In this document: positions 35,449 through 44,279 of the stretch, one piece after another
Numbering within the stretch: position 1 is the stretch's first letter
How the letters are laid out: each line of letters begins with the position of its first letter
Source: Lentilitoribacter sp039986595
Lineage (GTDB): Bacteria; Pseudomonadota; Alphaproteobacteria; Rhizobiales; Rhizobiaceae
Assembly (NCBI GenBank): GCA_039986595.1
Contig: JBDWQJ010000007.1
Location: 124,001-188,000, forward strand
DNA length: 64,000 nucleotides
Reading direction: 5' to 3'
The notes under the pieces: generated by a model
Databases searched by the model: none
What the model was told of the DNA's origin: nothing
Seen by the model: only the letters and a program-made list of their open reading frames with translations
Made by a program: the position numbers and the translations under genes

Positions 35449-36603
35449 TCATAATAGCGATAATTGTACATTCTCTCCTTCGGGTTTAACAAACAGATCT
35501 GTGCGAGGGGAGGACATGCGTTTGGTAAGACCCAAACGTTTACACGTCATGTCAAAGCGCCTGCTTATCTGCCATGCATAGGGACCAGCGCCTCGCATGC
35601 GCTTGCCAAATTCAGCGTCATAATCCTTGCCACCGCGCATAGATCTAATAAGGGACATTACGTGGCGATAGCGGTCCGGATAGTGGCGTAGTAACCAATC
35701 TCTAAAGATAGGGCTCACTTCTTGAGGTAAACGTAAGAGCACGTATCCAGCTTGTTCAGCACCAGCATTATGTGCGCTATCAAGAATGCGCTCAATTTCA
35801 AAATCATTGAGACCTGGGATAACAGGTGCAAGCATCACAGATGTTGGAATACCAGCATCAGATAATTCTCGCATTGCTTCAAGGCGCTTGGTCGTCGTAG
35901 ACGCTCGTGGCTCCATAGCGCGTGCAAGTTTGCGATCAAGCGTTGTGACTGACATAGCAACACGCACTAAACCATCACGGGCCATTTGTGATAAAATATC
36001 AATGTCACGTAATATAAGTGCAGATTTGGTGACAATACCCACAGGATGTTTTGCTTCAGCTAGAACTTCCAAGATCTGCCGCATAATGCGCATGTCTTTT
36101 TCAATGGGTTGATAAGGATCTGTGTTGGTACCAATAGCGATGCTTTTGGGTTGATAATTAGCTTTGGACAACTCCCGTTTCAGCAGACGCGCAGCATCTG
36201 GCTTTGCAAAAAGCTTGCTCTCAAAATCAAGACCAGCAGAAAGTCCAACATGCGCATGACTTGGGCGCGCAAAACAATAAACACATCCGTGCTCACACCC
36301 ACGATAGGGGTTGATTGAGCGATCAAAAGGTATGTCTGGTGATGAATTACGGGTGATGATAGATCGAGAGCGCTCTACTTGAACTTCAGTTTTGAAAGGT
36401 TCAAGCGTTTCAAGATTATCCCAGCCATCATCGAAAACATGATGTGTCTGCAATTCAAAACGTCCGCTTGGATTAATGCCAGCAGCTCGTCCACGTCGGC
36501 GCGAATGATCAATTTGAATTGACCGATCAGCCAACATCTGGCGATTGATATCCGAACCATTGGGGATATCAAATTCAGTATGGTGCCTTCCTGCTTCGTT
36601 CAT
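35449..36603 (-). CDS. PA0069-family radical SAM protein
   Basis: Iron-sulfur radical SAM enzyme of the spore-photoproduct-lyase-like branch. 384 residues with the cluster motif C103-x3-C107-x2-C110 (RGCEHGCVYCFARP). Function is unknown for the family; DNA repair has been suggested by similarity only. Start 36603 has GGGAG at 6-nt spacing; earlier Met codons do not. Next to rnhB, as in many Hyphomicrobiales. Confidence 0.9.
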   Translation of the reverse strand: MNEAGRHHTEFDIPNGSDINRQMLADRSIQIDHSRRRGRAAGINPSGRFELQTHHVFDDGWDNLETLEPFKTEVQVERSRSIITRNSSPDIPFDRSINPYRGCEHGCVYCFARPSHAHVGLSAGLDFESKLFAKPDAARLLKRELSKANYQPKSIAIGTNTDPYQPIEKDMRIMRQILEVLAEAKHPVGIVTKSALILRDIDILSQMARDGLVRVAMSVTTLDRKLARAMEPRASTTTKRLEAMRELSDAGIPTSVMLAPVIPGLNDFEIERILDSAHNAGAEQAGYVLLRLPQEVSPIFRDWLLRHYPDRYRHVMSLIRSMRGGKDYDAEFGKRMRGAGPYAWQISRRFDMTCKRLGLTKRMSSPRTDLFVKPEGENVQLSLL

Positions 36604-36732
36604 ATTCATCTCCCTGCGCTCCATTTTTATGAGCAACTTATGTTGAATATATTCCTAGCACATAAAATAGAACAAAACAAGAACAATAATTGGTGCATTG
36701 CAATATGAACAAGCCTTAGATAAAAGAAATTT

Positions 36733-37251
36733 ATGATTTCAGTTATTATTCAATGTCGTGATCAAGAAGCAGAATTAGCAAAAACTCTCAGTGCACTCGT
36801 AAGTGGCGCTGTTGAGGGCATTATCAGTGATGTGACAATTATTGATGATGGATCATCAGATGGTACAGCAACGGTCGCTGATGCTGCTGGATGTAATCTA
36901 TATTCCTCCAATGACATTGCAAAACTGCCGACGCACATTCGTAGCGATTGGATTTTATTGGTGGAACCAGGCGCCAAGCCACTTAGTGGATGGATAGAAG
37001 CTCTAACCGAACACATTAATAACGGGCAAACATCTGCACGCATGTCACCATCGGTGAATTATCGCTTGCCGTTTTTAAAACGTTTATTGCGTAAATCTTC
37101 GCCGCTTGAATATGGCGTCATCATGCCAAAACGCGAATTTGCAAATAATGTTAAAACAGCAAAAGACCTTGCAGGTGTTGCAAGTGGAGCCAGAACTATA
37201 AAGCTAAGATGTGAAATGGTGCCCGCAAGTTACGCGCAATTAGGCGCCTAG
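36733..37251 (+). CDS. Family 2 glycosyltransferase-like protein
   Basis: 172-residue GT-A-fold protein with ISVIIQCRDQEAEL at the start and the nucleotide-binding IIDDGSSDGT. It is much shorter than a typical family 2 enzyme and has no DxD motif I can be sure of, so catalytic activity is uncertain. Convergent with moaB, 6 nt apart. Confidence 0.75.
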   Translation: MISVIIQCRDQEAELAKTLSALVSGAVEGIISDVTIIDDGSSDGTATVADAAGCNLYSSNDIAKLPTHIRSDWILLVEPGAKPLSGWIEALTEHINNGQTSARMSPSVNYRLPFLKRLLRKSSPLEYGVIMPKREFANNVKTAKDLAGVASGARTIKLRCEMVPASYAQLGA

Positions 37252-37257
37252 CTCAAT

Positions 37258-37806
37258 CTAGCCTGCACCTCGTTTGAGATGCTCATCTAATCGTGGCATG
37301 ATCTCCACAAAGTTACACGGCATATGACGATAGTCGAGTTGGTTTTTTAAAATACCATCCCAAGCATCTTTGCATGCACCAGGTGAACCGGGTAGCACAA
37401 ACACAAATGTTTGGTTTATTAGCCCCGCTGTTGCGCGCGATTGAATGGTTGATGTACCAATTTTATTTTGCGAAATTGTATGAAAAACGTGGGAAAATCC
37501 GTCCATATGTTTTTCAAATAAAGGTTCAAGCGCTTCTGGGGTTACATCCCGTCCGGTAAAACCTGTTCCGCCTGTTGTAATGACCACATCCACAGCATTA
37601 TTTTTGCTCCAATTTATCACGCGATCTGCGATTTTACTGATGTCATCAGTTACAATATCTCGATCTGCTAAAACGTGTCCTGCGTCTTCGATACGTTTTG
37701 CAAGCGTCAGCCCTGATTTATCATCTTCCAATGCGCGGCTATCAGAAACGGTTAGAACAGCAATTTTAACAGGAATAAATTCTCGATTTTCATCAATACC
37801 AGCCAT
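37258..37806 (-). CDS. moaB: Molybdenum cofactor biosynthesis protein B
   Basis: MogA/MoaB-type protein that adenylylates molybdopterin, 182 residues, with TTGGTGFTGRDVTPEA and LPGSPGACKDAW. No other moa gene is near. Lies just downstream of ispE on the same strand. Confidence 0.93.
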   Translation of the reverse strand: MAGIDENREFIPVKIAVLTVSDSRALEDDKSGLTLAKRIEDAGHVLADRDIVTDDISKIADRVINWSKNNAVDVVITTGGTGFTGRDVTPEALEPLFEKHMDGFSHVFHTISQNKIGTSTIQSRATAGLINQTFVFVLPGSPGACKDAWDGILKNQLDYRHMPCNFVEIMPRLDEHLKRGAG

Positions 37807-37819
37807 GAGTTGTTTTCCT

Positions 37820-38701
37820 TTATTGCCCTAACAAATATGTCGATTTCACAAACCAATTGGGTTGGAGAGTTGCAATCGCATTAGCAGCATTTAAAGCGTC
37901 GGTTTCATTCTTATATATAGCAAAACAACTTGCGCCGGAACCTGACATGCGCGCGCATGCGGGATTGGTTTGCAACAGCGCATCAAGGCAATCGGCGATT
38001 TCAGGGCAATGATCGATCGCAGGGTTTTGCAAGTCATTGCGGTTTTGCTCAATAGCCTGCAACGATTTTTCAAAGCTACCTATTTCCAATGGAGAATTCA
38101 AAAGGCCATTTTGCTTCGTTTTAAGGGCGTTGAAAATGACAGGCGTTGAAACGCCAACCATTGGATTAACGAGTACAATATGACTTCTGGGAAAAGGGGT
38201 GACCAACGTGATGTCTTCACCAATTCCCTTGGCGATAAGAGGCTGGCTTTTAAGACACATGGGAACATCTGCACCAAGATCAAGTGCGATATGAACGAGA
38301 TCAGCATCTGAAATATTAAGCCCCCAAAGCTGATTGAGGATGTTTAGCGTTGCAGCAGCATCGGCAGAACCGCCACCAAGACCAGATGCAATAGGCAGAT
38401 TTTTCTTACAAGTGAGAGATATAGGCGTAGTTTTAAGGCCGCTTTTATCTGCAAAATTGGCAAGTGTATCTCGTGCTTTGATAATGAGATTATCGCTTGG
38501 ATCACCATCAAGTGTATTCGCAAACGGACCGCAAAGTTCAAAATTGTTTGTTTCGGCGGGTTGAGCGGTTATCTGATCACCAAAATCGGTAAATGCAACA
38601 AGGCTTTCGATCAAATGATAGCCATCTTCACGTTGGCCTGTCACATGTAGTGCAAGATTAACTTTCGCATGCGCAGTTAAAGATAATGCCGACTTATCCA
38701 T
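37820..38701 (-). CDS. ispE: 4-diphosphocytidyl-2-C-methyl-D-erythritol kinase
   Basis: GHMP kinase of the MEP isoprenoid pathway, phosphorylating CDP-ME. 293 residues with AHAKVNLALHV and the ATP loop LPIASGLGGGSADAAA. ATG 38701 overlaps the end of the upstream TPR gene by 8 nt, indicating coupling; a longer frame upstream has no family similarity. Dxs of the same pathway is at the end of the window. Confidence 0.95.
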   Translation of the reverse strand: MDKSALSLTAHAKVNLALHVTGQREDGYHLIESLVAFTDFGDQITAQPAETNNFELCGPFANTLDGDPSDNLIIKARDTLANFADKSGLKTTPISLTCKKNLPIASGLGGGSADAAATLNILNQLWGLNISDADLVHIALDLGADVPMCLKSQPLIAKGIGEDITLVTPFPRSHIVLVNPMVGVSTPVIFNALKTKQNGLLNSPLEIGSFEKSLQAIEQNRNDLQNPAIDHCPEIADCLDALLQTNPACARMSGSGASCFAIYKNETDALNAANAIATLQPNWFVKSTYLLGQ

Positions 38702-40493
38702 CAGAAGAAGAGGATGCGCTTTCGGTTTTAATTTCAGGCATACCGTCTTTGATCTTTTTCTCAATCGCAGGAATAAGACTTTCATCGAAGTCAGACATAT
38801 TTAGCAGTGCTCGTTGCCACTGAAAGCGCGCTTCAATTTTGCGGCCAACTTGCCAATACGCATCGCCCAAATGATCGTTGATTGTTGGATCGTTCGGCAA
38901 TAATTCCACAGCGCGCTCTAATTCACGAGCCGCGTTTTCATATTGACCCTGTCGATAATATGCCCACCCTAGGGAATCGACGATGTATCCGCTATTCGGG
39001 CGTGCCTCTACGGCTGCTCGAATGAGATCCATTCCCTCTTCAAGTTTGATATTCATATCAATCCAAGAATACCCCAGATAATTCATCACATCAGGCTGGT
39101 TAGGCGAAAGTTCAAGCGATCTTAAAAATGCAGGTTCAGCCTTTTCCCATTGTTTTAATCGCTCAAATCCAATGGCTAGGCGATAGAACATATTCCAATG
39201 TGACCGATTATGGATTGGACCAACTGCTTTAATGCCGCGTTCGAAATTTTCAACGACATCTTGGAAGCGTTTCTCGCGTGCTAGTATACGCCCTAGACCT
39301 TCATAGGCACGAACATCTTTTGGATATTTTTCAATGATCGCTTCGATATGTTCAAGCGCTTCGTCGACATCACCAATATCGGCTAAGTTTAATCCAAGCT
39401 GCAATTCTGACAATCGACGCATTGGTGAATTTTCTGGAACCATACGATATGTTTCAATGGCTTTTTCAGGCTTATCTAGCTGTTCTTGCACATCCGCCAG
39501 CAGGACTAAAATTTCTGCATTGTCAGGATCAAGTGCGCGTGCAAGCTGAAGATATAAACCTACGATCTCTTGGCTTTGACCATTATTCAGTGCTCCAGCA
39601 ATGGAATAAATCGCATATGCTGCACCTTCTTGCGCAGTTTTAACCGGAAAACTGATATCTTCATCGGCTTCTATGCGTTGACCTAAAGCATCCGCTGGTG
39701 AAAAGCCTGCGCGAATATTTGGGTTTAAATCTAGTGCTGCAAGTGCCTTATCTTTCTCACCATCAATTGCGTAGATTGAGGCAAGAGAAGTATAGCCAAG
39801 CAAGTAAGCATCAGGTGCAACGCGAATAGATTGTTCATCCAAGATCAAGTCAGTTAGATGCGCAATAGCAATTTCTTTATCGCCAGCGGCATAGGCCATT
39901 AAGCCAGAATTGAGATCCTTGAAATATTTAAACCAAGCTGGACCTTCAAGCGCATCGATCTGCGCTAGGGCTTCTTCGGTTTTATTTGCGCCAAATTTTG
40001 ACCAGGCTGAAAGCAGATCATTAATCAATTCATCAACAATGATGCGTGGGCTATATTCTAAAAATCTGTCGGTGCTGCTATATTCGCGATTGCGAACGGA
40101 TTGAATAGCAAGCGCTTGCTCCACAAGTTCGGCAACATCGGCATCATCTTTAAGTGTTTGAGCAATCTCAATTGCATCATCAAATTCACCTGCAAGCAAA
40201 AGCGATGAAAATAAACGACGTTTGGCTGTTAAACTTTCAGGGTCAAATTCAAGCGCGCGTTTGTAAAAAGCAATCGCCTGTTCAACATCATTATCTGAAT
40301 CTGCGATTTGGCCAGACAAATATGCAGCGGTAAAAGTTGGAATACTTTCTGCGTCGATTGAATTATCTTCAGTCGTTACCGCTTCTTTATGACTATCTGC
40401 ATGAAGTTGATTAACCGATATAAGCGTTGTAAATGAAACTGTCGTCAGCAGCAGACCAGTTGATAGAACACAAGATAATAACCGATTGCGCAT
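38694..40493 (-). CDS. Exported tetratricopeptide-repeat protein
   Basis: 599 residues with a signal peptide (LLSCVLSTGLLLTTVSF ... LHA) and many TPR units from about residue 60 to 580, for example AIAFYKRALEFDPESLTAKR and AARELERAVELLPNDPTIND. Such proteins are scaffolds; this one is regularly found before ispE in Hyphomicrobiales, with no assigned role. ATG 40493 has AAAGGG at 6-nt spacing. Confidence 0.88.
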   Translation of the reverse strand: MRNRLLSCVLSTGLLLTTVSFTTLISVNQLHADSHKEAVTTEDNSIDAESIPTFTAAYLSGQIADSDNDVEQAIAFYKRALEFDPESLTAKRRLFSSLLLAGEFDDAIEIAQTLKDDADVAELVEQALAIQSVRNREYSSTDRFLEYSPRIIVDELINDLLSAWSKFGANKTEEALAQIDALEGPAWFKYFKDLNSGLMAYAAGDKEIAIAHLTDLILDEQSIRVAPDAYLLGYTSLASIYAIDGEKDKALAALDLNPNIRAGFSPADALGQRIEADEDISFPVKTAQEGAAYAIYSIAGALNNGQSQEIVGLYLQLARALDPDNAEILVLLADVQEQLDKPEKAIETYRMVPENSPMRRLSELQLGLNLADIGDVDEALEHIEAIIEKYPKDVRAYEGLGRILAREKRFQDVVENFERGIKAVGPIHNRSHWNMFYRLAIGFERLKQWEKAEPAFLRSLELSPNQPDVMNYLGYSWIDMNIKLEEGMDLIRAAVEARPNSGYIVDSLGWAYYRQGQYENAARELERAVELLPNDPTINDHLGDAYWQVGRKIEARFQWQRALLNMSDFDESLIPAIEKKIKDGMPEIKTESASSSSDG

Positions 40494-40638
40494 GAAAGAC
40501 CCTTTAACCCATTTGATTCGCCCATCCTCCACATGATGGTCAACTATCATTATGCACAAAAAAAGGCGATTTACATATAAATTTTCTGTGGGGTATCAAT
40601 TTGTGCAGAATTGGCAAAAATCTTTTAATCAGAATGAT

Positions 40639-41655
40639 TTAATTCACGCGACCAAGGCAGAAATCAACCACTTCTAGAAGCGCAGCTTTCTCCGGTGAAG
40701 ATGGTAGCGGTGCCAATGCATCCCGTGCCATTGCACTGTAGTGTTCTGCGCGTGCAATCGTGTCTTCAATACCGGAATATTTCGCAATTAGATCTGTTGC
40801 TTTGGCAAGCGCTTCATAGTCGGCTTTACCATCTTCAATCGCGCTCTTCCAAAACAGTCGTTCTTCATCATCGCCTCGGCGATAAGCGAGAATAACTGGA
40901 AGTGTGATTTTACCTTCGCGGAAATCGTCTCCGGTGTTTTTGCCAAGATTATCCGCAGATCCGCCATAATCAAGCGCATCATCAATCATCTGGAAAGCTA
41001 AACCTAAATTCATCCCAAAGGATTTCAATGCATCGCGTTCAGCTTTTGAACTTTGTGCAATGATTGGGCCAACTTCCGCAGCAGCTGAAAACAACGCCGC
41101 TGTTTTAGCGCGGATCACCTGAAGGTAATCATCTTCCGTCGTTTCCATATTTTTAGCGACAGACAATTGCAGCACTTCGCCCTCTGCAATAACGCATGCG
41201 GATGTAGATAAAACATCAAGCGCATCAATGGAGCCTACATCAACCATCATTTTAAATGCTTGGCCCAAAAGGAAATCGCCCACAAGCACACTTGCCTGAT
41301 TGCCCCAAATCATTCGGGCTGTTGATTTACCGCGACGCAAATCGCTTTCATCAACCACATCATCATGCAGCAAAGTTGCTGTGTGCATAAACTCAACACT
41401 GGTCGCAAGCTGAATGTGACCATCGCCTTTATAGCCGAGCATATTTGCTGCAGCGATTGTAAGCATTGGGCGTAAGCGTTTGCCACCTGAGGAAATTAGA
41501 TGCTCTGCCACTTCTGGGATCATCTCAACGTCAGAACCTGCCTTTGACAAAATAAGTTTATTAACAAGATCCATGTCAGACTTCGTCAAATCAACGAGCG
41601 GTTTAACAGACGCTTTTGGTTTTTTGTTTTCATCTAGTGAAATAACGACACCCAC
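40639..41655 (-). CDS. Polyprenyl diphosphate synthase (octa-/decaprenyl type)
   Basis: Long-chain trans-prenyltransferase making the ubiquinone side chain. 338 residues with first Asp-rich motif DDVVD (98-102), second DDALD (225-229) and GKRLRP. Decaprenyl product is expected for this lineage but chain length cannot be read with certainty. The UbiA that uses the product is encoded at 52.4 kb. Confidence 0.93.
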   Translation of the reverse strand: MGVVISLDENKKPKASVKPLVDLTKSDMDLVNKLILSKAGSDVEMIPEVAEHLISSGGKRLRPMLTIAAANMLGYKGDGHIQLATSVEFMHTATLLHDDVVDESDLRRGKSTARMIWGNQASVLVGDFLLGQAFKMMVDVGSIDALDVLSTSACVIAEGEVLQLSVAKNMETTEDDYLQVIRAKTAALFSAAAEVGPIIAQSSKAERDALKSFGMNLGLAFQMIDDALDYGGSADNLGKNTGDDFREGKITLPVILAYRRGDDEERLFWKSAIEDGKADYEALAKATDLIAKYSGIEDTIARAEHYSAMARDALAPLPSSPEKAALLEVVDFCLGRVN

Positions 41656-41807
41656 GAGATTGATCTCCTAATTTTTTTACTTATTTTGGACCATAGTTTC
41701 CTCAAGCTCAGCCCGCAAGTGGCGAATTGGCGCGGGAGGCATTAGATAGAGGAAATAGCTCAGAAATAATGGTATGTTCTGATTGCGGGAACTGAACGAG
41801 GGTCAAA

Positions 41808-42032
41808 TTGGACGAATTAATTAGAACAAATGATGCCGTGGTGTTATCGCTCGCGCAGTCATTGTTAAAAGATGCAGGGATCATGCATTTATTAGCCGAT
41901 CAAAATATGAGCATTATGGAAGGGTCCATCGGATTATTTCCACGACGATTACTTGTTGATTCTGATGAAATCACACAAGCTCGCCGTTTAATGGTTGATG
42001 CTGGCTTGGGAGATGAACTCTGGAATGGCTGA
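41808..42032 (+). CDS. DUF2007-domain small protein
   Basis: 74-residue protein of the DUF2007 (putative signal-transducing) type: LIRTNDAVVLSLAQSLLKDAGI, then PRRLLVDSDEITQARRLM. TTG start with GAGGG upstream. The following methyltransferase gene starts within its last codons (8-nt overlap), so the two are translationally coupled. Confidence 0.82.
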   Translation: MDELIRTNDAVVLSLAQSLLKDAGIMHLLADQNMSIMEGSIGLFPRRLLVDSDEITQARRLMVDAGLGDELWNG

Positions 42033-42825
42033 CCCCGATGACATCGCCTCATTGAGCTCTAGCATTGATGCTTTTCATAAAGGATCGTTTTATCTCAAGC
42101 AGCCAAAAGATTATGGCCATCGTGCCGGGATTGATGCAATGCTGCTGGCAAGTTTAGTTCCCAAAGGTGCAACCGGTCATTTAGCTGATCTTGGAGCGGG
42201 TGCAGGCGCCGCAGGTCTTGCCGTTGCATATCGCAGCAATATCAATGTCACATTGGTTGAAACATCTCCAGTTATGGCCAATTACGCTCGCCAAACACTT
42301 GGTCTTAAAGAAAATGAAAATATGCATACGCGATGTAAGGTTTTAGAGGCCGATGTCGAATTAACAGGTCAAGCGCGCGTTGCAGCTGGGTTTGAAGATA
42401 ACAAGTTTGACCATGTGATTATGAACCCACCATTTAATGAGATGGGAGATCGGATGGCACCAGATGCGCTTAAGGCGCAAGCCCATGCGATGTCTGGTGA
42501 AGATTTATTCGACAAGTGGATAAAAACCGCTGTTGCGATTTGCCGTCCCCAAGGTCAACTTTCTCTGATTGCCCGACCATCTTCGCTGCACAAAATTTTA
42601 TCCGCCTGTGAAGGACGATTTGGTGGGATAGAATTGACCAGTGTATTGCCTACGCAAAATGACGATGCCATTCGGATTTTATTGACAGGAATGAAAGGCA
42701 GTAAGGCGCGGATGGTCTTAAGACCGAGCATTATTATGCATGAAGATGATGAAAATGCAGTGCGAAGCTACACCCAGATTGCAGACGACTTGATTAATGG
42801 TATCGCGTTTTGGTTACGACGGTAG
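42025..42825 (+). CDS. TrmN6-like tRNA1(Val) adenine-N6-methyltransferase
   Basis: 266-residue class I methyltransferase with SAM loop DLGAGAG (55-61) and the adenine N6 motif NPPF (134-137). E. coli TrmN6 methylates A37 of tRNA1(Val); the target here is inferred. ATG 42025 overlaps the end of the DUF2007 gene. Confidence 0.87.
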   Translation: MADPDDIASLSSSIDAFHKGSFYLKQPKDYGHRAGIDAMLLASLVPKGATGHLADLGAGAGAAGLAVAYRSNINVTLVETSPVMANYARQTLGLKENENMHTRCKVLEADVELTGQARVAAGFEDNKFDHVIMNPPFNEMGDRMAPDALKAQAHAMSGEDLFDKWIKTAVAICRPQGQLSLIARPSSLHKILSACEGRFGGIELTSVLPTQNDDAIRILLTGMKGSKARMVLRPSIIMHEDDENAVRSYTQIADDLINGIAFWLRR

Positions 42826-42862
42826 CGTTTGGTTTTGTTGTTTTGCGCATTCTTTATCGATC

Positions 42863-42900
42863 ACAAGCAAAATGTAAATTTTTGTAAAGTTGCTTGTTTT
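42863..42900 (+). terminator. Possible terminator after the TrmN6-like gene
   Basis: ACAAGCAA (42863-42870) pairs with TTGCTTGT (42890-42897), followed by TTT. The loop is long (19 nt), so weak. Confidence 0.4.
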
Positions 42901-42966
42901 GAGGGCCTTTGCCCCCTACATGCAAGCTAACAAAACGATTAAACATAATTAAATGGAGTGACCGGC

Positions 42967-43836
42967 ATGCGCCGCTTGAAGAAGTTATTACCGAAAAAAT
43001 TTCGCAAAGAAAGTGTTGAAATCCCTGTTGTGCGGCTGCACGGAGCAATCATGTCAGGTGGTAATCAGTTCAACAAGAACCTCAATCTTGCAGGTGTCGC
43101 TGAGCTTTTAGATCGTGCATTTGCAGATAAAAAAGCACCAGCTGTTGCGTTTTCGGTAAACTCACCGGGTGGTTCACCTGTTCAGTCTCGCCAAATCCAC
43201 AATCGTATCCGTCAACTGGCTGAAGAAAAAGACAAAAAAGTCATCATGTTCGTTGAAGATGTTGCCGCTTCAGGGGGCTATATGATCGCGTGTGCAGGCG
43301 ATGAAATCTATGTCGATCCTTCATCAATCGTAGGTTCAATAGGTGTGGTTTCTGGCGGTTTCGGTTTCCCTGAATTGCTCAAAAAAATAGGTGTTGAACG
43401 TCGCGTTTATACAGCGGGTAAAAACAAATCGACCCTTGATCCGTTTATGCCGGAGAAAAAGGCCGATATTGACCGGCTCAAAAAACTGCAATTAGAAATC
43501 CACCAAGTATTTATCGACATGGTCAAAGCATCGCGTGGTGAACGACTAAACGAAACTGATGACATGTTCACGGGTGCGTTTTGGACTGGAATGCAAGGCA
43601 AAGAGCTTGGTCTTGTCGATGATATTGGCGATATGCGCGCCGTATTGAGAGAAAAATTCGGTGAAAAAACCGAGTTGAAACTTATCGCACAAAAACGTGG
43701 TTTATTTGGTGGACGCTCTCAAGGTGTGTCGGCAATGATTGGCGGTGGTTTAACCGAAAATCTGGGTGCAAACCTAACGCATGGGTTTGCAAACACCGTT
43801 GAAGAAAAAGCTCTTTGGGCGCAATATGGCCTTTAA
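42967..43836 (+). CDS. S49-family serine peptidase (SppA/SohB-like)
   Basis: 289-residue signal-peptide-peptidase-type protease. Catalytic Ser102 in VAASGGY and Lys154 in AGKNKSTLDPF are in place, as is NSPGGSP (66-71). Unlike E. coli SppA it has no N-terminal membrane anchor: the protein opens with a very basic segment (RRLKKLLPKKFRK) that may bind the membrane surface. ATG 42967 has GGAG at 8-nt spacing. Confidence 0.92.
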   Translation: MRRLKKLLPKKFRKESVEIPVVRLHGAIMSGGNQFNKNLNLAGVAELLDRAFADKKAPAVAFSVNSPGGSPVQSRQIHNRIRQLAEEKDKKVIMFVEDVAASGGYMIACAGDEIYVDPSSIVGSIGVVSGGFGFPELLKKIGVERRVYTAGKNKSTLDPFMPEKKADIDRLKKLQLEIHQVFIDMVKASRGERLNETDDMFTGAFWTGMQGKELGLVDDIGDMRAVLREKFGEKTELKLIAQKRGLFGGRSQGVSAMIGGGLTENLGANLTHGFANTVEEKALWAQYGL

Positions 43837-43908
43837 CTGCATGGACTTTAACTGGGGAATGGATGGGATCATCTGATCTCGTTTGTATAGGGATGGAAAG
43901 CCGTTAAA

Positions 43909-44100
43909 ATGAATGGACTAATTGTACTTGGCTTAGTGGGTGCTTTGGGGTGGTGGGGTTACAAAAACCTCACCAAAGCTGCAGAGAAAGTATCCAGTAA
44001 AGTTCGCAATGCTGAGAAAGAACGACAAACGGGTGCACAAGGCACTTTGATTGAAGATCCAGAAACCGGCGAATATCGCATAAAACGCGAAGATGAATAA
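43909..44100 (+). CDS. Small single-span membrane protein
   Basis: 63 residues: an N-terminal hydrophobic helix (GLIVLGLVGALGWWGY) and a charged tail with EDPETGEYRI. GGAAAG precedes the ATG and it lies 72 bases after the peptidase gene. I do not recognise a function; the length, start and composition look genuine. Confidence 0.72.
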   Translation: MNGLIVLGLVGALGWWGYKNLTKAAEKVSSKVRNAEKERQTGAQGTLIEDPETGEYRIKREDE

Positions 44101-44148
44101 AAAATCGTTTGAAAATCTATAGAATAGTGACTTTTCTGTGCGTAAAAC

Positions 44149-44187
44149 GGTATTTTTAGTACCAAAACAGGCCATTTTGCTTGCCTG
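44149..44187 (+). promoter_or_regulatory. Structured leader upstream of the purine permease
   Basis: Two small hairpins, GGTA/TACC (44149-44163) and CAGGC/GCCTG (44168-44187), lie in the 179-base leader of the NCS2 gene. A purine-sensing leader is conceivable, but I cannot match it to a known riboswitch by eye. Confidence 0.25.
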
Positions 44188-44279
44188 TAGTCTCCCACCA
44201 TTAGAGAGTTTTTAATTAGAAGTGCGGCGAGGGGTCGCAATTCTTATTTAAAGATGTTTCGTCATCGGAGGGAAAACTT

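Noticed and set aside
37820..38785. 28-residue extension of IspE
   Set aside because: It lies within the TPR gene, has no family similarity and no ribosome site.
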